A DNA stretch of 64,000 bases from Rhopalosiphum padi (lineage: Eukaryota > Arthropoda > Insecta > Hemiptera > Aphididae): contig NC_083598.1 of assembly GCF_020882245.1 (NCBI RefSeq), positions 59,991,858 to 60,055,857 of the forward strand, given 5' to 3'. Below are positions 23,441-35,330 of this stretch, piece after piece; positions within the stretch are counted from its first letter, which is position 1, and every line of letters begins with the position of its first letter. The position numbers and the translations under genes are program-made. Below the pieces are notes generated by a model. The model did no database searches, was not told the DNA's origin, and was given only the letters and a program-made list of their open reading frames with translations.

Positions 23441-26400
23441 TAAATACATTCTCCTAGTACTTTGCTCTATAAAATATTTTAAGTTATAATGAGCTATAAT
23501 AAATAATCATAAAATTACTTTTATTAAATATTATACTTTTAACATTTAAAAATATTAATGGTCCATAATAAGCAATTATGTAACTATTTTTTTTAGTTTT
23601 TAGTAATCAGCATACTAAATCGTCATTACTCGTCATTAATGTTTCGTTAAATATTGTCATTGCGATACTAACAATTTCATAATATCATTAAATACGAAAT
23701 GTTAGAAAAACTACAATGACATTTTAGATTCTACGTTGTTGAAATGTTGCGACAACTTTTTCAAACGAAGACATTTCCTAACTACCTAATTGTACGATTC
23801 TTCAGCTGTGGTATAAACATTTTCTTTTAGCACACAATGCCACCCTTGTGGCCTCGTCTCACACAAAAACACTATTTACCTCTTCTTCTTCTCAAAAAAT
23901 GTTTGATAAATACGACATACTCAAACACAAGCAACAAATCATTTTTATAAACCAGTACAATAATGTATTGTGGGTCAGGTGTGTTTTGTTCCATCATAAT
24001 TTTTCATATTTTAGATTCTAAGCGGAACAAGAAATAAAGTGGTTTTTACAAATAATGAATTTTTCTGTTCAGTTTAATATGTTACTGTTACTGTTACATT
24101 TTTTTTAGTAGAACGATTGATATAAATATTTAACTGTAAAACTGTTAAACTAAACATAGATAATATTCAAGTGAAGTTTATTTTTTGGAACGTTTTGTTA
24201 TATTTCGGAAATTTTGCTTTAACGAAAAAACAATGAAATTTACTGTACACCCAGTTTTTATATATTACGATGTTCATGGAATACTTATTTGCTTTAGTAT
24301 CATATTATTGTAGTAATCGATTTATAAATAATTTTATTTGCCAACTGTTGTAGTGTTATTTTATTTTTTAAAGTAAAAAAACATAAATGTATGCCCGTTT
24401 TTAATTAGTTTTTTAAAACAATGTGATACCGATAATATATCATCAATATTTAAAAGGCGTTATAAGTATACATATTTTTTACTTATTACTTATTAGTTAT
24501 TTATAATAAAATATATATTCAACAGATGATATAATGTATGGATTTTTTAACGGTGTTGTTTGAAAATTTAAAACCCAAAGACAATAATTTATTTTCGAAT
24601 ATAATCTTTAATATAATTTTTTTTTACACCGCAAAAATCCCAAATTTTTTTCTTTGTGAAATACCACGTCACACAATAAGAAACTCGTAAATAACAATAT
24701 AAACTGTACAAATACATTCTAAAAAAAATGTATCTTAATTGATATTATTTAGTGACAAAATGCTATTTTTACTTATACAAGACAACAAAAAGATTAATAT
24801 CAAGCTATTCATCCTAATGAATATGTATAAAGCATAACATGTTATGTCAGCGATGTGAATAATCCGGTATTACGTCTACGTATAATGCCTAAGCGTTTTA
24901 TAAAATAACAAAAAGCATCAAACTCAGGTATTGTAGGTATATTGGTACTTATATACTTATGTAATAATCAAACTTAACATGTACTTAGTTATAAGTATAA
25001 AACCGGACGTGAACGGGGTTAAATATTTTTTTAAATAAAATAGTTAAGATATATTGCGATGGTAATCGAGCACATGCTGTATAATAATATTTTTATTTAA
25101 AATTATTTTTCATTGAGGGTGGATGAGAATTAAATTTCAGATTGAAAATCACAATATTCTTAAAGGACCTTATGATCATACTTTTTTTTTGCGTATTTGT
25201 GTGTGTAAATATATACAAATTGTTCACTTTGCCCTTGTTGAATAATAATATATCGCTGAACATCTTCATTATGAAATATTTAATTCTTGAGCATACTTAA
25301 AACTTCGTGGATAGTATATAAAATAAGTAAACGTTACTAAACATAATTGTTATTGATACTAAAAACAAAATACATATAAATCATATAACTATTTATTGGT
25401 GAGTTATTTAATTATTTTATTTATTTTTCGTTTTGTACATCGTTTAAGTCTTATAATAACCAACCAGAGTAGTTTCACTCTATAATTAAATTCTATTGGC
25501 ATCATTACTAACAATTTATAATCTCGTCCTTCCAATTTAATATATAATTCTTTATAAATATGTAATGAGAATAGTAATGTATTTGTTTTCTGTTATATGC
25601 TATTACGATAAAAGTATTTTACAAAATCAGATACTATAACGCTGACTAAAATGTAATGTATAAATAATTTTAATTACACATAATTTTTAAGATTCTATAC
25701 GGAACAATTGAATTCACCAAACATCATGGTCAGCCCATTTGATCCTTTAATAATACATTTATTCAAAATTTGATTTTTAGAATTTTCATTTAATTTATTA
25801 TTAAAAGACCATATTTTCAATTTGTTAAGAATATAAAAATAATATAACCAAATTAAAACGTGAAATAAAATTACCGTAAATATTATTTATTATCATCATA
25901 AGTTAGATGCAGACACGTAAAGTTCTAGACTTCTATACACGTCTATATACTTTTATCGCTGATCTAGTACAAATACTCGTAATCCTAAAAATATAAAGTT
26001 TCGCTATTTTAATTATAAAAGACTAATGATTCGTATTATTTTAAATTTAGTGTACATTTGGTTTTTATTAAAATACAATATGATTATAATAATATGTATT
26101 CTATACATTATTCATATAAAATAAGTATGAATTCCCGAATTATATGTGTAAAACTGTTAAACATAGGATAAAAAGTAAATACGACAGAAAGCGTTTGGAT
26201 ATTTTAAACACGAACGCGATATCATCATGTCCCGTGCGTAATTTCGTATTTCTTTTATTCTTTATCTCCTAATGACAAAGGCTAACGTAGGCTTTTGAGT
26301 ATTTTTCAGTTCTCTGACGTGAGATGTCAAATCTACTGCGGACAGCTAATTCATTGTAAAATATGTTTCTTGTTTGGTTTTAATAAATAACAATAAAATA

Positions 26401-27469
26401 CAAAAATAAAACATATTTCTTAATAAATCTTATTAGATCCAATAAATCATGAAAAAAATACAATCTAATGCAAAATATTATTTATCCATAGCAATAGTAT
26501 GTATAAAGATAAATATCATATAATATAATACATTTAAATCAAATTACTAAAATGCTTTAAAAATATAAGAAAAAAAAATTAACAATTTAATTAGTTCAAG
26601 AATTTTAACACTTGTTCCTACAACATAATATAGACATTTATACATTTTATAATAGTTAAATTATAAACACATAACATTAAAATATTTAAAAATATATTAT
26701 TTTAATAAATGTTATTATTTAACAATAATAACAGCAATATTCAATTTAATAAAATATAACAAATAATAATAGTAAAAAAAACCACATACCTAAAATTTAT
26801 AAATCAAAAATCCAAATTACGTTTTAATTTTAACGAAAACCAGGGATTTTCCCTAAACTTATAGTCAACATTTTCTATAAAACTGCAAAAATAGATATTA
26901 AAATGTATTTTATCATTTAATTTTATGACAGGCTGATATATATAAAATAGTTTGAAAATAAATTAAAACAATACACTGGAGACACAACTTGTGGTTTTTG
27001 AAAAGACTATTTTAAATGTAGACCTTTTTAAGTTATATAATTGTTATGCCATTGATTAAGCAAAAAACCGCACGCTTTAAAGTATATTCAAAATCTTTAT
27101 AGTGAACATGTAAATGTAAAATAATAGACACAATAAACCCCAATTAAAATAGTACGATAATTTAGGGATAATACATTCAACTTTAAATGTGAATAACTAT
27201 TGATTTAGTTTTAAACTAAAACTAAAAATCTTGAAAAATAATAAAATAAAAAATATTTATGACTTCGGTTAATTATAAATGGCGGAAAATATCACAACCA
27301 ATTCATTTCAATATAATAGAATTTGTTGAAATTGTGATTTTTTTAACAATAACTTTTAATTTTGTAAATTCCATACAATAATTATCAATCTGACGTAAAT
27401 AATAAGATAATCACAAGTCACAACACAAAATAATGCTCTTAGAAGTTCGATATATAAAGTTAGCACATA
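23441..27469. other. AT-rich intergenic DNA
   Basis: Four kilobases with no supportable gene. A modestly more complex part at 23720-23900 (gttgcgacaac, ccacccttgtggcctcgtctc) and another at 26180-26350 are unassigned. Confidence 0.5.
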
Positions 27470-27740
27470 GTTACCGTTCTGCTATACATTAGGTGTAAAG
27501 TAGGTCACAGTAATGGATGTGTAAAATTTGAATTTAATGATATATGATTGACGATTGTATACGAAAAATGATTCTGAGCAAAAAGACAGGTCTGTCAGCC
27601 TATATCACTAATTACATGACATTATATTATTTGATAACGTATAATAAAGTAATTTATTTTACTATAAGTATTAAAATGGGTTGAATTAATTTGACGAAAA
27701 TTGCATTTGTTTTATTATTAATATTAAATTATTATAGTGA
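27470..27740 (-). repeat. Dispersed repeat family A, inverted copy
   Basis: Read on the minus strand this contains CTCAGAATCATTTTTCGTAT, then ATATCATTAAATTCAAATTT, CATTACTGTGACC and CACCTAATGTATAGCAGAAC. These are the same blocks, in the same order, as in the + strand copies near 32.5, 35.2 and 47.9 kb. It is noncoding. Confidence 0.65.
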
Positions 27741-28329
27741 ATTTACTATGTTATAATATTGTTATTAACTTTTGAATCAATACCACTTTACTATAAAATA
27801 TCTTCATAGGTTAATGGTAGAAATTAGTAATATCTAAAAACTAATGTACATTGTTAACCATTTATATTTATATATGTGTTTGTAGAATATTAAACAACAT
27901 ATTGTAAACTGATATGCGTTTGCTGTTCCTTCATGCGACTGGTCGAAGAAATTTGGTGAATAGACCCTTTTAACCGAACGACCAGCTCGTATGCGAAGAC
28001 GTACACACGTAGCAGCCAGTCTTTAAGTAGCGCTTTTCAATTACAATATCATTCTTTCAGAGTACTAATCTTAAGTTAAACAAATATAATTTAATAAAAA
28101 ATATAATTTTGTGCCAAAGTAATTTCGTCTCGTTACATTTATTTGTTGTGAAGTTGCTAAGTGCGCGTCCATAACATTTTTGGTGCCAACAACATATTTT
28201 AAACATTTCATTGCGTATTATAGTAAATTCATAATATGACAAACAGTTTTAAGTCCCCGCGAATAATGTTTTTGAATAAATTATAACAAAATAATAAACA
28301 ATTTCAACATTCGTCGTTTAAATATTTCA
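27741..28329. other. Intergenic DNA
   Basis: A CpG-containing patch at 27920-28040 (atgcgactggtcg, ccgaacgaccagctcg, gcgaagacgtacacacg) includes the small inverted pair gactggtcg / cgaccagctc. No gene or element boundary was found. Confidence 0.4.
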
Positions 28330-28640
28330 TTTCATCCAAATTTGGACTTCAAATGTCGATAAAAAAAATAATTATGTTTAAATATTTGTTTTAAGATTTT
28401 TTAGTTTCAGTATGAACTATTTATGAACAATATAGTATTAAATTTTCAAGTTTTTTTTGTTTTTCCCAGTTCTTTTGAAAAGTACTGGGAATATTTTTAC
28501 CCCTTTCCCCAGAATACTAACTAGACCCAATATGTTACCAGAATCCACCCATCAAAGTTAAAGATCTAATCATTTAAATTCCCTCAAAAAATGACAGATA
28601 GAAAAAAAACACATTATAAAATACATATAATATAATATTC
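28330..28640 (+). repeat. Dispersed repeat family B, shorter copy
   Basis: It matches the 22.8-23.4 kb copy in order and orientation: AATTTGGACTTCAAATGTC, TTTTTTAGTTTCAGTATGAA, TATTAAATTTTCAAG, ACTGGGAATATTTTTA, ACTAACTAGACCCAAT and CCAGAATCCACCCATC. The internal part of the longer copy is missing, which is typical of an internally deleted repeat. Confidence 0.6.
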
Positions 28641-29647
28641 TATATCTCGCTCCGCTCAAAATCTAAAACATATAACTGTTGTATGTAACAAAAATACAAA
28701 CGATTACCTGATTCAACTCACTAATAGGTGCTTCATTACGTAAATTAAAAAAATATATATTATATAAATAACATTTTCACGTACACCGAAGACAAATTGA
28801 TAAATTAGACAACACACCTTAACATTTACATTAGATATTAATAGAAAACTACAACGGGTTTGGATTTGACTCAAACACGTGGCTTGAAAAAACGGCTAGT
28901 ACAAGAGATCAAAAGATTGATAACACACAAAAGAAGAAACACGTAAACTAAGGTGAAAAAAATAACAAAATCAAAGCCAACACAATGAAATGTACAAATT
29001 ATGGTTAACTCACAAACACCTCACGGCTAAAGAGAAAACCCAACCACACGATACGCGTGCAATTTATAGGCACATTATAATATATACACAACTATAAATT
29101 GAATAAATGCTTCTCATTGAGTACAAAATACCTAATATTCAGTTGAATTAAATCTATTCATATCATCTTTAATTAAAAATTAATGAACTAATATTTTTAG
29201 TACATTATTTTAATTCAATATTGATTTAAAAGTTTTTCGTTAATATTAAGTACATTGAAAAGTATAATAAGTAATAAAATAACAATTTTAAAAATAATTA
29301 TAATTAACTACAACCTTATATCCCAAATAATTCCGGATACCATTTCACGACTAAATGGATTTGTTTTAAATAATAATTATATTAAGTGCACAATTTATTT
29401 TATAACGTTAATGATAATGTTGTAGATATACAATTGGATCTAGTTTGTACTTAAAAATGTTCAAACTTAAAATTCCCAGTAAGTACTTATTTTTATAATT
29501 TAAATTCCCTACAAACAATACATCTCGAGAACTTACAGTGTGTGTACATTTATTTTGTGACGTTAACCTATATTTACTAAACATAGATATAGAAATTAGT
29601 GAAGTTTTCGAATCGCGGCGTGGAAGTGTTTGTATTTTTATAAATAA
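28641..29647. other. AT-rich intergenic DNA
   Basis: No supportable gene. The part 28800-29080 is A/C-rich on the + strand and motif-free. The right edge is the A/T dinucleotide into which the Helitron-like element at 29648 is inserted. Confidence 0.5.
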
Positions 29648-29687
29648 CTAGCTGTCCCGTGCACTTCGTTTTCCATACAGGTATCCT

Positions 29688-30760
29688 GACAATTGAGCGA
29701 AAACTTATAGAGCGAAAAAAATATAATATTATAATTTAATTAAAATAAATTATTTGCACATACATATAATTATATGATTATATTATATAGTATTATAGAA
29801 TAAAAATAAATAATAAATTAAAAAAATAATAAATATTTCATATTTTTCATACCTACTTAATGAATATTGAATTAATACATTTATACTCGCAATGAAAAAT
29901 TAACCATCAGAAAACCAGTGATCGGATTCCGATATCAGATCCAAACTATGAGATGTACAAAAAACTATAATTCGTTGATTTGACAAACCATAGTCGTCGA
30001 TACTGTCATATAAAACAAATTGTTTACCACGATCAGTCAATTTATATTCAATTGGCAATTGGTGTAAATAATCGAGAATTTGAGAATTAGGTGGAGCTAG
30101 GCAATTTCTTTGTCTCATTCTTTGAATTGTTCGTTTCAAGTATGCGATCTGTGGAAGTGCACAAAAAACAATTAGAACTACAGAAGATGACTCACTTATT
30201 ATAACTTCAGGATTATCTTGAGTTTCAACGGCACGCTTTTTAATATTTTCGACTACTACTTTCGCTTGATTTTTAATTATATCGGCAACATGATTATGAT
30301 CGGAAGGGGGCATTTAATAATTTCTTCGTTTTTTAAATTCTAACGCCCTGTACATAGTTTGTCTATACATCGCCAATATTCGACATCTTTATGTATTTTT
30401 TCTTTCCGATATGAGAAACTATTTAACTGTAGGAAAAGTATTCCTTGTTGTGACTGAATATACTGCTTTATTCATACACGTTAAAGAACACATTAATAGA
30501 AGAACTCCGGCGGACGACTAAAATGACAAATTCAACTTAGGTACGACGACAGTGATTCAGATAAGACAAATTATCATAAACGTAATCTTATCGAATCGTT
30601 ATCGCGGACTTTTCGAATCCTAAAATATTTCACTGTACTTTCACATAGTTAGTACACAGCTGGTATAAAATATTTAAAGACGAAAACGTTTATATATATT
30701 TTTTCGCTCATATTTTTATTCACTTATTTACGTTCGCTCTTTTTCTTTCGCTCAATTGTC
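29688..30760. repeat. Internal inverted repeats around the MULE fragment
   Basis: GACAATTGAGCGAAA at 29688-29702 recurs exactly in inverted orientation at 30746-30760. On each side it is followed inward by further GAGCGAAAAA...TATA similarity (29710-29725; 30697-30712 and 30732-30745). The arms bracket the MULE/FLYWCH fragment symmetrically, as terminal or subterminal repeats of a MULE would. No 9-10-bp target duplication is visible outside them. Confidence 0.6.
29900..30444 (-). pseudogene. Truncated MULE/FLYWCH transposase fragment
   Basis: Reading leftwards, a FLYWCH zinc-finger relic (FLQLN..., then VEYWRCIDKLCTGR, about 30444-30343) is followed by a TAG (30342-30340). A shifted frame then opens at ATG 30313 with MPPSDHNH, the histidine pair that completes the finger. 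It continues for 137 codons through KRTIQRMRQR and LYDS...NQRIIVFCT to SDHWFSDG, where it stops. In intact MULE-like proteins the (W)(Y/F)xDGTF motif that follows opens the DDE catalytic domain. Here the gene ends exactly at DG, so the catalytic core is absent. The fragment is therefore inactive: one stop, one frameshift, and truncation at the start of the transposase domain. The family call is from recognised motifs. Confidence 0.72.
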
Positions 30761-31380
30761 GTAGAACCGCCCGTACAAAATGCATCCGTGTTAAGTTTGG
30801 TTGCCTTATGCTAACATTGAGCGTGAGGATAAATACTATTTTTGGTTTTATGATTTGGTGTATAGATTATATTTCTGACATATGCACTTTATATCAAATA
30901 TGCACTTAAAAATATCTGTTTTTTTTTTATTAATATTTTTAATATCCTAGCAACAAAAAATCTGTAATGATAAATATGTAAAATATGCACTTAAATATGT
31001 CTATGTTTTTTTTTTAATATATATTTTGTATCCTAGCAACCGTTAACAAAAAAAAAAAAAACTTAAATTTTTTACAGAAGTTCCTTAAGCAATGTAGAGG
31101 CGCGTTAATAATTAACTTTATCGGGCTGATTTGTGAATCTAAACCATCCAAGGCGTCTCCCAAACGCATACAAAAAATATTATTCAAATCGGTCCAGCCG
31201 TTTAGGAGGAGTTCAGTGACATACACACGCGTACAGTAGAATTATATATATAAGATTTTAAATTTAAATTTACTAAGTATTGTATTTTATTTTTTAAAAC
31301 TAACTAACTAGTGATTTTTATTTTCGTTGTTCTAAGTCTGTTGAGGGGTAAGAAAAGTGTATGTAAATACTTTTAAACAA

Positions 31381-31569
31381 GCATTAACCAGTGCCGTATC
31401 CAGTGAAGGGGGTTGGGCTTAAGCCTACCCCAAAATCTTTTATTTTAAATAGTATGTGTACATATATGTTTTTAAATTATTTCCTATTTTCCTATAAAGT
31501 TAAGTATGAATGTTTAAGCCCCCCCCCCCCCGTAAATAAATTCTGGGTACGGCAGGCACTGGCATTAAC
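31381..31569. mobile_element. hAT-type MITE, 173 bp, with 8-bp target duplication
   Basis: The element 31389-31561 starts CAGTGCCGTATCCAGTG and ends GGTACGGCAGGCACTG; the outer 7 bp (CAGTGCC) are perfect inverted repeats and the following part aligns with a small gap. It is bracketed by the identical 8-mer gcattaac (31381-31388 and 31562-31569). A 13-C run lies near the right end (31519-31531). No coding capacity: a short open frame across it is accidental. Structure and duplication length fit a nonautonomous hAT element. Confidence 0.88.
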
Positions 31570-31839
31570 TATTATCAATTATTAACATGCAAGGTAATTA
31601 AAAGTTAACTGTGCGCAAACCATGTGTCCATGTGTATGATTTAACTGTTTAAGCCTCAACTGTCCCCAAACGAGTGGTAGTTTTGTGCGCAAACAATTTG
31701 TCCTTTTTGGTATTTGTGCACAAACCAGTACCGCCTATAATTTGGATTATCAGATTTATTATAACATAAAATTATTTCCTGATTTGGAAACTGTGAATAA
31801 CTATAGAAAAGGCAATAAATACTGTATCATCATAATTTT

Positions 31840-32640
31840 TATATCTAAGTTTTGAAAATTTAATAGAACATTCTACATAAATAATTCATACTGTAACCAT
31901 AAAATCTAAAAAAAAAATACATAAAAACAATTATTTTTTATAGACATTTTAAGCTCCAATTAAGACGAAATTACTTATTCAAACGATTTATATATTATAA
32001 ATAACGATATATTATTATTATGTTATAATTATTTGAAAACAGACATTATCTATTCATAGGTACTATGCATCTATTTTTACTGTTTTACGGTATTTACTGA
32101 AAGATAATTTTGTGTTATATTAGTTAACATAATGTGGTATAAACATATTATATTATTATAATAATTTAATACTATCTACTAATATAATAAGTGCAATATT
32201 TTCGGAAAAAACTATATCAACCTACTACTCGTATTATACTTAAAGTAAAATAAATTACTAATCTCTACATGAAAATAAAAAATTATTACTTGGTGATGTA
32301 AGCTGAAGATTTAATAATAATTATTTAATATGGTATAAGTATATCGCTTGTTTGCTGGAACAACGACATAACACGAAAAACATGATTTTACACAAAACGA
32401 ATTTGAAAATTTTATTTAAAATTATATGATAATATATTATATAAATATTTTTATTAAATTAATTAAATACCTTTTAATAATATAATAAATCACGAAAAAT
32501 ACTACTCTAGTTCAGTATAAAAAGACGACTTGAATTAAAGTTTAACACGTGCATTACAGTGATCTCTCTCGACATCGAGCAGTCGTGAACTACACTCGAA
32601 ACTTATTGTACAGTAGAGCAATAGATCTCCCAGGTTTTTT
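31840..32640 (+). repeat. Dispersed repeat family A, copy 2
   Basis: It shares ordered blocks with the copy at 34660-35330: ATCTAAGTTTTGAAAAT, TTCATACTG(T/A)AACCATA, CTGTTTTACGGTA, GCAATATTTTCGG, then a CAGTGATC...CTCGACA block near the right end. It is noncoding and diverged; the AGAATCGTTTTT block present in the other copies is not recognisable here. Confidence 0.55.
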
Positions 32641-32860
32641 GTTGAGTAGGTATATAAACCATTTCAACTCAAACAATAAAACATATAGGTGCATGCAATA
32701 TGAATAATAAATAATTAAATGAAAAACAATGTTTTGTTTTTGAGTACACAAAAGATGTTATTTTTTATATTATAATAATAACAAAAGTAATTTTCATGAC
32801 AATGCATTAATAGGTATAAATTAACCAATAACAATAACGAAAAAAGGAGGGAAAGTGAAT
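32641..32860. other. AT-rich spacer
   Basis: Nothing recognised. It separates repeat family A from the GC-rich island. Confidence 0.4.
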
Positions 32861-33790
32861 CGATGGCGTTCGTGAGAATTGAACTATTACGACTTCGGGT
32901 CATCTATATTCACGTCACTGCAGCCGGTCCCGATAGTCACTAGCGGTCGAGTGTAGTGATGGACATAGGGTTGCGGGCGGGCAATAACTGTGACCCAGTG
33001 ATATTGACGGCGCAACTACAACGGACCACGAGAGCGATGTGACCCGTGCAATGTGGTGCTCTTGAATGGTAGCGGTCGAAGCAGGCGATGATGGAAATTC
33101 GAGCGAGTGCAAGTACGCTTGCAATAGAGTGCAACGGCTGGAACGAGCCGAACGCTCGACGGGATGCTGGGGCGAAAATCTGGTGAACCAATGTGATGGT
33201 TCATATCCGATATACGTTATTTTTGCCCCGGTGCCCCGCGGGTCGAATTCGAACGGCCGATCGCTCATACCGCTCACCGATGTGCTCGGAAACGCTGCGA
33301 CCTGTTGCAAGACGTGCTTGCAACTGCGTTACGTGGTGTCGCGGACATCCGATTCGCCGCTATTTTCCCGAATTTGCGCCACTACTGTCGCCGCCATCGC
33401 TACCATCATCCGCGGATACCGGTGAGCTGTGTTGATACCCAACATCCGGCATCCTTGACACTGTCCGATCCTTACGTCCGTCGCGCCGGCAACCGAAGCC
33501 GACCAGTAGGTCGGACGGTTTCGATATAAATGACGTACTGTACCGCAACCGATATCCGCCTGAAAAACACGACCGTAGAAAACGTGATATTGATAACATA
33601 CCACCTTACACGATTGTGCACTCTCGGTCTCTTTCCCCTTTTTATGTCCGCCTATTTTTATGACCTCTGACGTCATCAGCTACGTGAAATGCGCCGGCGT
33701 CAACGATCGCTCCTCTGGGCAATCCAATGGGTATAATTCATTTGACGTTTCAGCGGCCGTTTCCTCTGTTAGATAGACGCAATCTATCGG
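32861..33790. other. GC-rich, CpG-rich island of unknown function
   Basis: Roughly 930 bp are visibly GC-rich with many CpG dinucleotides, in sharp contrast to the A/T-rich flanks. Open frames of 60-131 codons exist in several overlapping frames on both strands (for example + 33066-33425 and - 33310-32915), as expected from few stop codons in GC-rich DNA. None shows a motif I recognise. Notable words are a full cAMP-response-element-like TGACGTCA (33668-33675) and a good splice-donor-like ATACCG|GTGAGC near 33421. It could be a CpG-rich promoter with first exon, an unrecognised transposon body, or horizontally acquired DNA. The sequence alone does not decide. Confidence 0.5.
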
Positions 33791-33946
33791 TCATTAATTT
33801 GATGTGTTTTCCGGAACGTTTTTCATAATGGTTTCTATTTACGTAAGGAATAACAACTCTTTTGACAATCCGTCTGTTACAGAGTATAAAAAGTAAATGA
33901 TGAATTCAAAATTATTTCCATGATGTACTTACGAGTATAAATATAT

Positions 33947-34115
33947 CGCCTTGACAGGCGCGAACGCAGAGGGGGGGATTAGGGTTTAAACTCCTCCGAA
34001 ATATCAGGAACAAAAAATAAATTACCTGACCTACAAATGAATAGTATGATAATTATGTACATTTTTTTAAAAACCTTCACCGAAATTTTTTCCAGCGTTC
34101 GCGCCTGCGCCTTGA
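33947..34115. mobile_element. hAT-type MITE, 153 bp, with 8-bp target duplication
   Basis: The element 33955-34107 starts CAGGCGCGAACGCAG and ends AGCGTTCGCGCCTG. The outer 13 bp (CAGGCGCGAACGC) are perfect inverted repeats. It is flanked by exact copies of cgccttga (33947-33954 and 34108-34115). Its internal sequence includes a G7 run and no coding frame. The ends differ from those of the other two hAT MITEs here, so it is a separate family. Confidence 0.9.
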
Positions 34116-34659
34116 CAATAATTATTAATGACATAACAAAATACTATAAACACCCCGTAATATAACTATATGAAATAAAATACTACCCTTTTTTAATTTA
34201 ATCATTTATTGTTTTGTCAAATTTTATTGGAAACACATTTGTAATTTTGTGTATCCATTCATCCGAATAATAACTTTTTCTTTCCAAACGGTTTTTATTT
34301 TTTATTGTAATTCATAAAGGAATTACTGATTACTGTAAATGTTTGATATTTTCACAAAATGCTTATATTATCATTATATTAAGTTATGATTTTGACCAAA
34401 ACGAAAATATTTTGACCATTTTTTAGCTATAAATATAGCCATAGGGTTTTTTTTCTATAAATATTGATAAAAAATTATTCGCTGCGTTAATATTTTTGAA
34501 AATTAAATCCAAAATCCCAAATAAGCTATTCTTATTTCCGAACTAAAATATTATGAATACATATTTATTAGCATATTTTTTTTTACGTGCATTTTAAATT
34601 AGAATTTTAACGAAATTCGTTAAAAACACAAGAATTGTAAACTATTTTGTAAATTCATA

Positions 34660-35330
34660 AAAAATGTCCTTTATAAATCTAAGTTTTGAAAATGTAATAC
34701 AAGATTAATCATAAGTCATAAGTAATATAAGTTCATACTGAAACCATACAATTTAAAAAAATGTACATTATCTTTAAAATTATTAAATTTGGACAAAATG
34801 TAAACCTTAAATAACCATATTAATTATTTTTTTATAATTAAAAAATTTGGGGGAACTTAAAACTTTTATGAATACTATATTATTATGAACTTTACTATAC
34901 ACAAGGATATTTGTATTTATTTTTTAAATATTTTCTATTTATATTATTAACATACTTATGCTGTTTTACGGTAGTATTTACATGTAGTATTATGTTTTTG
35001 AATTATATAAATTGATCATATATTCATTTGATATAAATACATATTATTTAATAATAATAATAATTAAATATCAATTATAGAATAATGCAATATTTTCGGT
35101 AAAAATTATATCAATCTACCGACTACCGTAATACTAAAGTAAAAAATAACTTAAATATATCATAAAATATACTTAGTGATAAGTCTGACACTCTGACAAA
35201 CCGTCTTCACTCAGAATCGTTTTTCGTATAAAATGATATATCATTGAATTCAAATTTAACACTCTCATAACAGTGACCCCGTCGACACCTAATATACAAC
35301 AGAACATTACTGGTTACTTTACCTTTATTT
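34660..35330 (+). repeat. Dispersed repeat family A, copy 3
   Basis: It contains the blocks ATCTAAGTTTTGAAAATG, CTGTTTTACGGTAG, GCAATATTTTCGGTAAAA, TCAGAATCGTTTTTCGTAT, ATATCATTGAATTCAAATTT and CATAACAGTGACC...CGACACCTAAT, shared with the other family A copies. It is noncoding. Confidence 0.65.

Larger units (their letters stand above)
29648..31255 (-). mobile_element. Second Helitron-like element (1,608 bp) carrying a MULE fragment
   Basis: On the minus strand the element starts TCTTATATATATAATTC (TC at 31255-31254, preceded by A). It ends GTGCACGGGACAGCTAG (CTAG at 29651-29648, followed by T), so both the TC...CTAG ends and the A^T insertion context of Helitrons are present. The 5' end continues into CTCCTCCTAAACGGCTGGACC, a motif style common near insect Helitron 5' termini. 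The 3' hairpin is weak (a CAGG/CCTG stem about 25 nt from the end). There is no Rep or helicase sequence, so it is nonautonomous, and its ends differ from those of the 9.4-14.5 kb Helitron. Internally it holds a truncated MULE/FLYWCH coding fragment (29900-30444). The class assignment rests on ends alone. Confidence 0.62.

Noticed and set aside
31391..31585. 64-codon open frame
   Set aside because: Lies inside and across the end of the hAT MITE; its polyproline is only the C tract of the element.
33230..33260. tRNA-like B box (gggtcgaattcgaacgg)
   Set aside because: No A box, no cloverleaf pairing and no acceptor stem around it.
32915..33676. Several 60-131-codon open frames on both strands in the GC island
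   Set aside because: Mutually overlapping, no motif, no agreed strand; explained by few stop codons in GC-rich DNA. Reported as an island instead.
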